DNA from: Christensenellaceae bacterium
GTDB taxonomy: Bacteria > Bacillota > Clostridia > Christensenellales > Aristaeellaceae
NCBI GenBank assembly: GCA_022510815.1
Contig: JAFLST010000001.1
Coordinates: 111,035 to 175,034, forward strand
Direction of reading: 5' to 3'
DNA length: 64,000 nt
Positions 46,137-57,357 of this stretch are shown in pieces. Under the pieces are notes generated by a model. The model did not search any database. It saw only the letters and a list, made by a program, of their open reading frames with translations, and had not been told where the DNA came from. The position numbers were made by a program, and so were the translations under genes. Each line of letters opens with the position of its first letter. Position 1 is the first letter of the stretch.

Positions 46137-47639
46137 TTATTCCTCCGCCGCGCTGTCGATCACATCGGTGACCGTCACAACCACGCGCCAATAATGGAGG
46201 TAATTGTCCTCGGTGACAATCATCGTATAACGAGTGTCCGTCGCGCCGTCCACATCAACCCAATCAGCGCCGTTCTCGCTGCTCTGCCACTGGACGGAAT
46301 ATACCGCGTTGTCGTAGCCATTCAGCACGGCAATCAGCGTGCTCTCGTCGCCAAAGCAGAGCACATCGCCGCCCCAATCCGCATAAATATCGATGCTGCG
46401 GTCAGAGTTGAGCTCGTCCGCAATGCTCCCCACCTTCTGCGCGCTGTCATCTACGAGCTGGGCGGGTTCTTCTGCCGGTTCCTCGGCGGCTTCCTCCGCC
46501 GGCTCCTCCGCGGGTTCTTCCACAGCTCCCTCATCGGATTCTTCGGTCGGTTCCTCGACCGTCTCCTCCATCGGCTCCTCAGTGGGTTCTTCCGTCGGTT
46601 CCTCAGCAGGTTCCTCTATCTCGGGGCGGGCAAGCACCTCGGGCAGCGTGTAGGATTTCGATACCGTCTCGCCCACCGCCACGCGGTAGGTCAGGAAGGC
46701 GTTGTGCTCATCCAGCACAAAAACATATTTTTCGCCTTTGGCGCACGGCACCCATACATCCTCGCCTTGCTCGAGGCTGGCTTCCTCATCATAATACGCC
46801 CAAATAATCACATCATCCGTTTGCGCGCCTTCGATGACAGCCTGAAGGGTTACCTGATCGCCAAAGTACAGCTGATCCTGATTCTGCATCCGAATGCGCA
46901 CGCGCACCGCAGTCACAGGCTCCTCAGTCTCAACGGGAAGCTCCGTGCTTTCCTCAGCATCTGGCTCCTGCGTTTCAGGAACCGGAGAAGCCTCGGGCAA
47001 TTCGGGCATCTCATCGGGAGCTTCCGTTTCCTCGGCAGGCGCTTCTGTCTCTTCGACAGGTTCTTCCGTCTCCTCGGCAGGCGCTTCTGTCTCTTCGACA
47101 GGTTCTTCTGTCGCCTCGGCAGGCACTTCTGTCTCTTCGACAGGTTCTTCTGTCGCCTCGACAGGCTCGTCCGTCGCCTCAACGGGTGCTTCCGTCTCAT
47201 CAGCAGGCTCGTCCGTCGCCTCGACAGGTTCGGGCGTCACCACCGGCTCAGGGGTAATCTCCTGAGTATTCACATCCTGCGCAGGCGTCTCTGTCTCGCT
47301 TTCGGGGATTGCCGTGGGATCAGCAGCTTCTGGCGCCGACGTCTCCACCTCGGAATCAGGTTCCTGCGTCTCGTCAACGAGCTCATCCGTCGGTTCTGCC
47401 GTTACGTCATCCTCGAGGCTCTCGTCGTCCTGCTCGGGCCCGAAGAGTTCATCATCTTCTTCGCCAAGCATAACGTCGCCATTCTCCTCGCCGTGTTCAT
47501 CAGAAGCGACCTCAGTCTGTTCTTGCTGAACTTCGGTCGGTAATTCCTCGCTGACATCGTAATTGTCGGCAAGGGCCATGGCGCCCAGAGCCATAACAGC
47601 CGCCAGAAGAATGGCCAGCCTCTTCATCATCTTGTTCAC
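46137..47639 (-). CDS. secreted acidic Pro/Glu/Thr-rich repeat protein with C-terminal Ig-like segment
   Basis: GTG start preceded by AAAGGAGG; signal peptide NKMMKRLAILLAAVMALGAMALA; heptad-like EEPVEET/EAPAEET repeats; C-terminal SVQWQSSENGADWVDVDGATDTRYTMIVTEDNYLHYWRVVVT. Confidence 0.85.
   Translation of the reverse strand: MNKMMKRLAILLAAVMALGAMALADNYDVSEELPTEVQQEQTEVASDEHGEENGDVMLGEEDDELFGPEQDDESLEDDVTAEPTDELVDETQEPDSEVETSAPEAADPTAIPESETETPAQDVNTQEITPEPVVTPEPVEATDEPADETEAPVEATDEPVEATEEPVEETEVPAEATEEPVEETEAPAEETEEPVEETEAPAEETEAPDEMPELPEASPVPETQEPDAEESTELPVETEEPVTAVRVRIRMQNQDQLYFGDQVTLQAVIEGAQTDDVIIWAYYDEEASLEQGEDVWVPCAKGEKYVFVLDEHNAFLTYRVAVGETVSKSYTLPEVLARPEIEEPAEEPTEEPTEEPMEETVEEPTEESDEGAVEEPAEEPAEEAAEEPAEEPAQLVDDSAQKVGSIADELNSDRSIDIYADWGGDVLCFGDESTLIAVLNGYDNAVYSVQWQSSENGADWVDVDGATDTRYTMIVTEDNYLHYWRVVVTVTDVIDSAAEE
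47010..47230. repeat. 21/42-bp tandem coding repeat
   Basis: ggcaggcgcttctgtctcttcgacaggttcttccgtctcctc (42 nt) repeated with few changes. Confidence 0.85.
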
Positions 47640-48088
47640 CCGCGTAACCTCCTTTGATAACCACATATGTCAAAAACCCGTTTCCATGGGTCGACAAAAA
47701 AGGGGTTTCTTTCCTAACATATTATGACATACTTTCATGTGCAATGCAAGATATAATAACGTGAAATATTTGATTCTTGAACAATATGCCGCCTCTATGT
47801 GCAGAATCTTGTTGCTTTTTTATCTCAAATGAAATAAATAACGTATTTCGTCTGTTTTTCATCGGCGTCTATGCAGCTTCTTCTGCTGCGCCGCGTGTGA
47901 ACGCAGCAGGCATGAACGCGCAGGAGCTCTCGAACCCGCTATTCGTCCAAAGCTGCATCCATGCTTGTGTGCAAAGGCTCGCACGGATTCATTTCATTCA
48001 TGGTGCCTTGGGATATGGCAGGGTCAATATGCCGGTGATCATCAAGCAAGGCTTATAGCAAACCATTCCGACAGTTACGGCCTGACGC

Positions 48089-48832
48089 TCATTTGTACTG
48101 AACAGGCAGATAGGCATAACCCGTCTGATGGCTGGGTGTATCGAACACCTCCATCTCCTGCGCGCCGTTTGAAGCCTCACGGAATCCATGAGCGGGCATC
48201 ACATAGCTGCGAAGATAGGCGAACAGCTCCCAGACTTCACACCGTTCCTTAACAAGCAGATTAGCTGTCGCGGCATCCGTGTAAGCCCGAAGAAAGACAG
48301 ATGCTGGCACCTTGTATACGTCAATCCCATCCGGCTGGTCAGCGCTTGTCGTTTCCCGCATAAATCCATAGGCCCGCATATCCTCCGGGAGCCAGAAATT
48401 CACGCTCAGATGAATATCCCGAACCGGCAGCACAGGGGCTTTGACCTGCCCGAGGACAAGCTTCTCTGCCTCCCCTGTCATATCGCCAATCGCCGCGTCG
48501 AAGGCCTGATAGGTGTCATAGTCCCCAGCATGAAGAATTTTACCAGCGAGAATGATCGCCGGCCTCTGGACGACGTCGATCACCGCGCCGCAGACCTGAA
48601 TACGGTCTATGATCTGTTCGCTGCAGTTCACGTCCAGCAATTCATCAACGGACACCCTCAGCAGGCGCGCCAATAGCACCAGATTGTTCAAGTCCGGCAG
48701 GCTGTCGCCTTTTTCCCATTTGGAAACGGCCTGCTCCGTCACCAGAATGCCCGCCGCGACGTCGCTCTGCCGCAGTCCCATGGCCTTTCTGCGTTCTCTG
48801 AGCCGCTGCCCGAAAAGCTTTTGATCCAGCAT
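48089..48832 (-). CDS. XRE-family regulator with C-terminal GyrI-like effector-binding domain
   Basis: LRERRKAMGLRQSDVAAGILVTEQAVSKWEKGDSLPDLNNLVLLARLLRVSVDELL; C-term GIDVYKVPASVFLRAYTD...AQEMEVFDTPSHQTGYAYLPVQ. Confidence 0.85.
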   Translation of the reverse strand: MLDQKLFGQRLRERRKAMGLRQSDVAAGILVTEQAVSKWEKGDSLPDLNNLVLLARLLRVSVDELLDVNCSEQIIDRIQVCGAVIDVVQRPAIILAGKILHAGDYDTYQAFDAAIGDMTGEAEKLVLGQVKAPVLPVRDIHLSVNFWLPEDMRAYGFMRETTSADQPDGIDVYKVPASVFLRAYTDAATANLLVKERCEVWELFAYLRSYVMPAHGFREASNGAQEMEVFDTPSHQTGYAYLPVQYK

Positions 48833-49021
48833 CATGATTTCCTCCTTGTCTCCCATCATAGCAGCGCGCCCCTTGACCGTCAACCATCATGTACCACCGC
48901 CTTTTTTGCATGCGTTCAACCAGCGGTTGAGCTGCTATTTTCTGCGGGATACCCTTGCGCAAATTTTTTATTGCTGATACAATAGAAAGGAAAATCCGCA
49001 AGCAAGGAGACACCTTCACTG

Positions 49022-50428
49022 ATGAGTACCATCGCGCGAATCAAGGCATTTTTCGGCGTTCAGGACATGACCATCGGCAAGCCCATCACGGGCCTGCTGA
49101 AGTTCTCCATCCCGCTGCTGATCGGCAATCTGGCCCAGCAGCTGTATAACACCGTCGACTCCATCGTCGTGGGCCGCTACATTGGCGATACGGCACTGGC
49201 AGCGGTCGGAACAGCGGGCCCGATTCTCAACCTGCTGCTCGTCCTTTTCATGGGCGTTGCCACTGGCGCAAGCATCCTGTCCGCCCAGTACTTCGGCGCA
49301 AAGGACCGCGCGACCCTCAACAAGGTCGTGGGCTGCGCGATCGTGCTGACCTTTGCCTCCGGTATCCTGATGATGATCATCGGCTATTTTGCGTCCCCGA
49401 CGCTGATCGCCATGGTTGATCCGCCGGAAAATGTCGCCATCGGCGCGGTGACCTATCTGCAAATCATCTTTATCGGCATTCTCGGCGGCGCGATGTACAA
49501 TATTCTTTCCGGCGTGCTGCGCGGATTGGGCGACAGCGTTTTCCCGCTGTTCTACCTGATCCTCGCCAGCCTGCTGAACATCGTGCTGGACATCCTGTTC
49601 GTCAGCCGGTTCAACATGGGCATCGCAGGTGTGGCATGGGCGACCATCATCGCGCAGGGCATCTCCGGCGCGCTGTGCCTGATCCGCCTGTGCACCATGC
49701 GCAGCGTCTGCGACGTCAACTGGAAGACGCTGCACCCCGACAAGCGCCTGACCATTCAGCTCTGCCGCCTCGGTCTGCCCGCGGGCATCACGCAGGCTAT
49801 CTTCTCCATGTCCGCCATCGTGGTGCAGGGCCTGACCAACTCCATGGGCGAGGCCATGATCGCCGCGAACACGGCCATCATGCGCGTGGACGGCTTTGCC
49901 ATGATGCCGAACTTCACCTTCGGCACGGCGGCGACCACCTTCGTGGGCCAGAACATCGGCGCGCGTCGGGCAGACCGCATCCGTCAGGGCAACAAGAGTC
50001 TGCTGGCGCTGGCGCTGTCCTGCTCCACGGTGCTGGTCGCGTGCATCCTGCTCTTTGGGCATCAGCTCATGGGCATGTTCACATCCACGCCGGAGACCCT
50101 CGCGATCGGCACCAGCGGCCTGCGCTGGCTGGCGCTGGGCTATATCTGCTTCTCCGTGTCGCAGGTGCTTCAGGGCAACATGCGCGGCGCAGGCGAAACG
50201 ATGATTCCCATGTGGATTTCGATCATCACCACGGTCGTGCTCCGCATGCCCCTTGCCTACGCCCTTGCCTGGCTCACCCGTTCGGAGCTCCATCCCAACG
50301 GCGCGCCTGTCGCCATCTTTGCCAGCCTGCTGATTTCGTGGATTTTCGGCATGATCCTGTCCGTCATCGCCTACTGGATGGGCCTGTGGCGCAGGAAGCT
50401 GCCCGAAGACATGAGAAACGCCATCTAA
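49022..50428 (+). CDS. MATE family efflux transporter
   Basis: PLLIGNLAQQLYNTVDSIVVGRYIGDTALAAVGTAGPI; 12 hydrophobic segments. Confidence 0.95.
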   Translation: MSTIARIKAFFGVQDMTIGKPITGLLKFSIPLLIGNLAQQLYNTVDSIVVGRYIGDTALAAVGTAGPILNLLLVLFMGVATGASILSAQYFGAKDRATLNKVVGCAIVLTFASGILMMIIGYFASPTLIAMVDPPENVAIGAVTYLQIIFIGILGGAMYNILSGVLRGLGDSVFPLFYLILASLLNIVLDILFVSRFNMGIAGVAWATIIAQGISGALCLIRLCTMRSVCDVNWKTLHPDKRLTIQLCRLGLPAGITQAIFSMSAIVVQGLTNSMGEAMIAANTAIMRVDGFAMMPNFTFGTAATTFVGQNIGARRADRIRQGNKSLLALALSCSTVLVACILLFGHQLMGMFTSTPETLAIGTSGLRWLALGYICFSVSQVLQGNMRGAGETMIPMWISIITTVVLRMPLAYALAWLTRSELHPNGAPVAIFASLLISWIFGMILSVIAYWMGLWRRKLPEDMRNAI

Positions 50429-50458
50429 CAGCATCAAAGCATACAGGAGGTAACAGCC

Positions 50459-51958
50459 ATGACCATTGAACAGGCCCTTGCCCGGATGAACGAGCTGGAG
50501 GAAGCCCAGAGCGCCTACTTCCATGCCATGGGCACCCTTTCCGTCGACGGCGACACCGTCGCGCCCAAGCAGTCCGTCATCGGACGCAGCAAGACCCTCG
50601 GCTATCTTTCCGGCATCACTTATCAGCTGCTGATCAACGATGAGGTCAAGGAAGCGCTGCAGAGCATTCTGGACAGCGCCGGCAAGGTTACTCCCGCGCA
50701 GTTTCGCCGGGCGGAGCTGCTCAAGGAGGACTACAATGAGATGACCCGCATCCCCATGGACGAGTACATCGCCTTCAACGCTCTCTCCAGCGAGGCCAGC
50801 GCCGTCTGGCATGAGGCCAAGGAGAAGAGTGATTATCCCATGTTCGCGCCCTATCTGGCGAAGCTTATCGACTATCGCCGCCGCTTTGCCGCCTACAAGG
50901 ACGATACGAGACCCGCTTATGACGTGCTGCTGGACGGCTTTGAGAAGGGCACCTCCATGGCGGTGCTGGATCCCTTCTTCGCCACCCTGCGCGAGCGCCT
51001 CACGCCCGTCATCCTTGCCATCAAGGAGAAGCCCGCGCCCCGCACCGACTTCCTGCACGGCGATTTCCCCATCTGGAAGCAGCGCCTGCTCTCCGACAAG
51101 GTTATGGCGATGATGGGCATCGACCGGGAACGCTGCAGCATTGCCGAGACGGAGCACCCCTTCACCTCCGGCTTCAACAAGTGGGATGTGCGCCTGACCA
51201 CTCACTATTACGTTGACGACGTCTCTGACAACCTCTACTCTGTGCTCCATGAGGGCGGTCACGCGCTCTATGAGCTGGGCGTGGCGGACGAGCTGCAGTT
51301 CACCTGTCTGGGCAGCGGTTCCTCCATGAGCATCCATGAGAGCCAGAGCCGCTTCTATGAGAATTATATCGGCCGCAGTCTCCCCTTCTGCCGCGCGCTG
51401 CTGCCCGTTCTGGCGGAGCTGTTCCCTGCGGAGATGGAGGGCGTGACGCCGGACATGCTCTATGCCGCTGTCAACCGTGCCCAGCCCTCGCTGATCCGCA
51501 TTCAGGCCGATGAGCTGACCTACTCCATGCACGTCATGATCCGCTATGAGCTGGAGAAGCTGATGCTCGCCGGCGAGGTCACGGTGGATGAGCTGCCGAA
51601 GCTGTGGAACGACATGTACAAGCAATACCTTGGCGTAACCGTGCCGAACGACCGTGAGGGCATCCTTCAGGACAGCCACTGGAGCGGCGTTTCCTTCGGC
51701 TATTTCCCGAGCTACTCGCTGGGCAGCGCGTACGGCGCGCAGATGCTCCGGGCCATGGAGAAGGAGTTCAGCCCGTGGCCTTCCGTGGAGAAGGGCGACT
51801 TCTCCCCTGTCACCGCTTGGCTGGGCAAGCACATCCACCAGCACGGCAAGCTGCTCACCCCCGCGCAGCTCCTTGAAAACGCCATCGGCGAGTCCTTCGA
51901 CCCGACCTGCTACACCGACTATCTGACGGATAAGTTCTCGAAGCTGTACCATCTATAA
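50459..51958 (+). CDS. M32 family carboxypeptidase
   Basis: HEGGHALYELG (HExxH) and HESQSRFYEN motifs. Confidence 0.95.
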   Translation: MTIEQALARMNELEEAQSAYFHAMGTLSVDGDTVAPKQSVIGRSKTLGYLSGITYQLLINDEVKEALQSILDSAGKVTPAQFRRAELLKEDYNEMTRIPMDEYIAFNALSSEASAVWHEAKEKSDYPMFAPYLAKLIDYRRRFAAYKDDTRPAYDVLLDGFEKGTSMAVLDPFFATLRERLTPVILAIKEKPAPRTDFLHGDFPIWKQRLLSDKVMAMMGIDRERCSIAETEHPFTSGFNKWDVRLTTHYYVDDVSDNLYSVLHEGGHALYELGVADELQFTCLGSGSSMSIHESQSRFYENYIGRSLPFCRALLPVLAELFPAEMEGVTPDMLYAAVNRAQPSLIRIQADELTYSMHVMIRYELEKLMLAGEVTVDELPKLWNDMYKQYLGVTVPNDREGILQDSHWSGVSFGYFPSYSLGSAYGAQMLRAMEKEFSPWPSVEKGDFSPVTAWLGKHIHQHGKLLTPAQLLENAIGESFDPTCYTDYLTDKFSKLYHL

Positions 51959-51972
51959 TGGGAGGAATTACC

Positions 51973-52701
51973 GTGGAGCTCCAGCAAATCATCGACCAGA
52001 GCCGCCGCATCGTCTTTTTCGGCGGGGCGGGCGTGTCGACGGAGAGCGGCATCCCGGACTTTCGGAGCGTGGACGGACTGTATCACCAGAAATACGACTG
52101 GCCGCCGGAAGAGATTCTTTCCCATACCTTCCTGATGAACCGGCCGGAGGAATTCTACCGCTTCTACCGGGACAAGATGCTGCCTCTTGAAGCGCAGCCC
52201 AATGCCGCGCACCGGAAGCTGGCCGAGCTGGAGCAGGCAGGCCGCCTGAGCGCTATCGTGACGCAGAACATCGACGGACTGCATCAAAAGGCCGGCTCGA
52301 AAACCGTGCTGGAGCTCCATGGCAGCATTCACCGCAACCGCTGCATGACCTGCGGCAAGGCTTATGCGCCCGAGCTTATTCGGGACAGCGAGGGCGTTCC
52401 TGCCTGCACCTGCGGCGGGCGGATCCGGCCTGACGTGGTGCTCTATGAGGAAGGGCTCGACGATGACGTGGTTGCCTCGGCGCTACATCACATCCGCAGG
52501 GCTGATACCCTGATCGTCGCCGGTACCAGCCTGACTGTCTACCCTGCTGCCGGGCTGGTGCGCTATTTCCGTGGACAGCATCTGGTGCTCATCAACCGCG
52601 ACGCAACCCCGCTGGACAGCCAAGCTGACCTTGTGCTGCATGAGAAGGTCGGCGAGGTGCTGTCCCGCATCACTGTGACCCCCGTGGAGGACACGCCATG
52701 A
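51973..52701 (+). CDS. SIR2 family NAD-dependent protein deacylase
   Basis: VFFGGAGVSTESGIPDFRS, TQNIDGLHQKAG, CxxC zinc pairs; GTG start 51973 preceded by GGGAGG. Confidence 0.95.
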   Translation: MELQQIIDQSRRIVFFGGAGVSTESGIPDFRSVDGLYHQKYDWPPEEILSHTFLMNRPEEFYRFYRDKMLPLEAQPNAAHRKLAELEQAGRLSAIVTQNIDGLHQKAGSKTVLELHGSIHRNRCMTCGKAYAPELIRDSEGVPACTCGGRIRPDVVLYEEGLDDDVVASALHHIRRADTLIVAGTSLTVYPAAGLVRYFRGQHLVLINRDATPLDSQADLVLHEKVGEVLSRITVTPVEDTP

Positions 52702-53447
52702 GCGCTCTGGACAAGCTCTTCAATCCCGCGCAGCGCAAGCGACTGACGGCCGCCATTCCTATCAGGGTCTCCTGCCGGGCCTATACGGGTGCGCCATCCA
52801 CCGCCGATTGGGCCAGCCTTTCCTATGCCGCCGAACGGTATCGCCTGCCGGGCGCGCGCCTGGCACTGTGCCGGGTGGAGGAAGCGCTGTTCACAGGCAC
52901 GATTCTGGGCATGGGGCGCATTACGGGCTGCACGGCTGCCGCGGCGGTCATTGTATCGTCGTCGGAGCCTCTGAGCCGCCTGCACGCTGGCATTCTGGGC
53001 GAGGCTTTCGCGCTGGAAGCTACTTCTCTTGGGCTTGGGACCTGCTGGGTTTCCGGCACCTACCGCAAACGGATGCTCACCCCGGCGCTCAAGGACAACG
53101 AAGCCGTACTGTGCATTATTGCTGTGGGCATCCCTGCGCCCGACAGTATGAATCCCTCTGACCGCAAGCGGAAGCCCGTGGAGCGGATCGTCAAGGGCTA
53201 CGACCGCTGGCCCGCCACCTTCCGCGATGTGGCAAAAGCTGTTCAGGTTGCTCCCTCCGCGATGAACATGCAGCCATGGCAGCTCGCGCTGGACGGACGG
53301 CGCTTCATCCTTGACGGCAGCGACCGCTCTCAGCTCGACCTTGGCATCGCGCTGTGTCACGCGGAGCTCGCCCTGCCGCCTCACGGCCCATGGCAATTCG
53401 GTTCTTCCCGCGGCGAACCCCTCTGCTGGACGGAGGTCAGGACATGA
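52698..53447 (+). CDS. nitroreductase-fold protein (putative TM nitroreductase type)
   Basis: RVSCRAYTGAPS...ALEATSLGLGTCWVSGTY...VAKAVQVAPSAMNMQPWQL. Confidence 0.8.
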   Translation: MSALDKLFNPAQRKRLTAAIPIRVSCRAYTGAPSTADWASLSYAAERYRLPGARLALCRVEEALFTGTILGMGRITGCTAAAAVIVSSSEPLSRLHAGILGEAFALEATSLGLGTCWVSGTYRKRMLTPALKDNEAVLCIIAVGIPAPDSMNPSDRKRKPVERIVKGYDRWPATFRDVAKAVQVAPSAMNMQPWQLALDGRRFILDGSDRSQLDLGIALCHAELALPPHGPWQFGSSRGEPLCWTEVRT

Positions 53448-53953
53448 ACCTCACCTTTGCTACATCAGAAGGAACCTTCAACTACCGCGCCTGCGCCGTT
53501 ATCGTCCATCAGAACCGGCTGCTGGCCATGCGCGATGAGCGTTCGCCGTACTATTACCTGCCCGGCGGACGCGTTTTTCTGCACGAGACCGCGGAGGCTG
53601 CCGTTCTTCGCGAGCTGCGGGAGGAGCTGGCGATTGACGCGGTCATTGAGCGTCCCCTGTGGCTCTGCCAGAGCTTCTTCACCGAAGAAGTGAGCGATGA
53701 ACGTTATCATGAGCTGTGCCTGTACTATCTGATTGACGTTTCTCAAACGGATCTGCTCTCCCGCGGCGAGCGCTTTACCATGCGGGAGAATCGTCATCGG
53801 CACACCTTTGAATGGCTTCCGTTTGATCAGGTCAAAACGGCTTATCTTTATCCCCTGTTCATCAAGGAGCGCATCACCCACCTGCCCCGCGAGCTGGAAA
53901 TCATCGTCGCTGATGAGAACGCGCAAACGGCTTCCGAAGGAGAAACGAACTGA
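53444..53953 (+). CDS. NUDIX hydrolase
   Basis: YYLPGGRVFLHETAEAAVLRELREELAI Nudix box; ATGA overlap with upstream gene. Confidence 0.92.
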   Translation: MNLTFATSEGTFNYRACAVIVHQNRLLAMRDERSPYYYLPGGRVFLHETAEAAVLRELREELAIDAVIERPLWLCQSFFTEEVSDERYHELCLYYLIDVSQTDLLSRGERFTMRENRHRHTFEWLPFDQVKTAYLYPLFIKERITHLPRELEIIVADENAQTASEGETN

Positions 53954-54453
53954 TGGCAACACTCATCCTTCTGCGCGGCAATTCCGGCAGCGGCAAGTCA
54001 ACCGTGGCTCGGGCGCTGCAGCAGCATTTTGGAAGAAATACGCTGCTCATCCCGCAGGACACGGTGCGCCGGGAAATGCTCTATTCCCGCGACCTGCCGG
54101 ACGGCCCCACGGCGCCGCTGATAGAGGTCATCGCCCGTTATGGCGCGGAGCACTGCCCCGTCACGATCGTCGAGGGCATCCTGTATACCGACCGATATGA
54201 CAGCTTGTTTCGCGCCATGGCCGCCATGTTCGATCACATCCATGCCTACTACTTTGACATTTCCTTTGAGGAGACCCTTCGCCGCCATGAGACCCGCCCT
54301 CAGCGGACGCAGTTCGGCCCCGAGCACATGCGCAGTTGGTGGCTCGATCACGACTTGACGAGCGTATTCACAGAAGCTATCATTCCTGAACCCTCAAGCC
54401 TTGAGGAGACCGTCGCGCGGATCATCGCTGACGTTGAGCGTTCACAGGCATAA
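53953..54453 (+). CDS. P-loop kinase (AAA_33/zeta-toxin-like fold)
   Basis: ILLRGNSGSGKSTVARALQQHF Walker A; TGATG overlap with NUDIX gene. Confidence 0.85.
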   Translation: MATLILLRGNSGSGKSTVARALQQHFGRNTLLIPQDTVRREMLYSRDLPDGPTAPLIEVIARYGAEHCPVTIVEGILYTDRYDSLFRAMAAMFDHIHAYYFDISFEETLRRHETRPQRTQFGPEHMRSWWLDHDLTSVFTEAIIPEPSSLEETVARIIADVERSQA

Positions 54454-54456
54454 AGC

Positions 54457-54487
54457 AACCCCGCCGGATGCGCATCCGACGGGGTTT
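54457..54487. terminator. intrinsic terminator between convergent genes
   Basis: aaccccgccggatgcgcatccgacggggtttt. Confidence 0.85.
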
Positions 54488-54493
54488 TGCATG

Positions 54494-56350
<1,857 letters not shown>

Positions 56351-56358
<8 letters not shown>

Positions 56359-57214
56359 GATACCACCTTCCGCTCGCGCCGCAGGGCAGCACGCCGCCGC
56401 TGGTCACAGGCAGGCACAGCTCCTGACTGTCCACGACGCCGCCGTGCCTCGAGGCAACGCACCGCTCCAGCATGTTGCTCAGCACGCTGGCCTGAAAGCC
56501 CGTGGTGTAGCTGTTGATGAGGTAGAACAGCGGCCTGTCCGACAGCACCTGCGCGCAGGTATCAACAAGGCCAAACAGCTCGTTTTCCAGCTTCCAGACC
56601 TCGCCGGAAGGTCCGCGTCCATAGCTGGGCGGGTCCATCAGCACGCCGTCATAGCGGTTGCCGCGACGGATTTCCCGCTGCACGAACCGCAGCGCGTCCT
56701 CGACGATCCAGCGGAAGCTGGTCTCCGGCAGCCCTGACAGCTCCCGGTTCTCCTTGGCCCACTGAACCATGCCCTTGGCCGCGTCCACATGGGTGACATG
56801 CGCCCCAGCCGCCGCACAGGCCAGCGTCGCGCCGCCCGTGTAGCCAAACAGGTTCAGCACTTTCACATCCCTGCGGCCTGACTTGCGGATCAGCTCGCTC
56901 ATCCAGACCCAGTTTGCCGCCTGCTCCGGAAACAGTCCCGTATGCTTGAACCCTGTGGGACGCACATAGAACTGAAGTCCCCGATGGCTGATCGTCCAGC
57001 GCTCCGGCAGCTTTGCGAGGAATTCCCATTCTCCGCCGCCACGCTCCGAGCGGTGATAGTGCGCCTGCGCCTGCTTCCACAGCTTCGCATCCGCCTTTGG
57101 CCAGATGGTCTGCGGGTCAGGCCTGCGCAGGATGATCTCGCCCCAGCGCTCCAGCTTCTCGCCGTCGCCGGTATCCAGCACCTCGTAATCCATCCAACTA
57201 TCTGCTAAAAACAT
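56351..57214 (-). CDS. class I SAM-dependent methyltransferase (RlmI/RlmK-like)
   Basis: KVLNLFGYTGGATLACAAAGAHVTHVDAAKGMVQWAKEN...VLMDPPSYGRGPSGEVWKLE. Confidence 0.9.
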
Positions 57215-57222
57215 ACTCCTCC

Positions 57223-57357
57223 TGCCAGAGGGTTCCGCCCTCTGGACTCCTGACAGGGGCTCCGCCCCTGTACCCCGCGAAGGGCTTTCAGCCCTCTCGA
57301 CACCCTTCTCGCAAATCAGTTATATTCCTTCGGTCTTACGTCATGCGCGTGCTTATT
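57223..57357. repeat. second genomic copy (single arm) of the multi-hairpin intergenic repeat at 5603-5865
   Basis: ccagagggttccgccctctgg, acaggggctccgcccctgt, gaagggctttcagccctctc, then ccttcggtc...catgcgcgtgcttat matching 5628-5734 with a 1-nt indel and substitutions. Confidence 0.8.

Noticed and set aside
47010-47230. Regularly spaced repeats considered as a CRISPR array
   Set aside because: Repeats are contiguous 21/42-nt in-frame coding units without unique spacers and no cas genes are present.
47777-48058. 93-aa plus-strand ORF in the gap between the XRE and repeat-protein genes
   Set aside because: No convincing RBS or domain; AT-rich intergenic context suggests a chance ORF.
49016-51952. 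978-aa minus-strand ORF opposite the MATE and M32 genes
   Set aside because: Spans two well-supported plus-strand genes; low-information His/Gln/Arg-rich translation.
53953-54453. Zeta-toxin reading of the P-loop kinase
   Set aside because: No epsilon-like antitoxin gene; sits in a metabolic-looking operon, so a generic AAA_33 kinase is the safer call.
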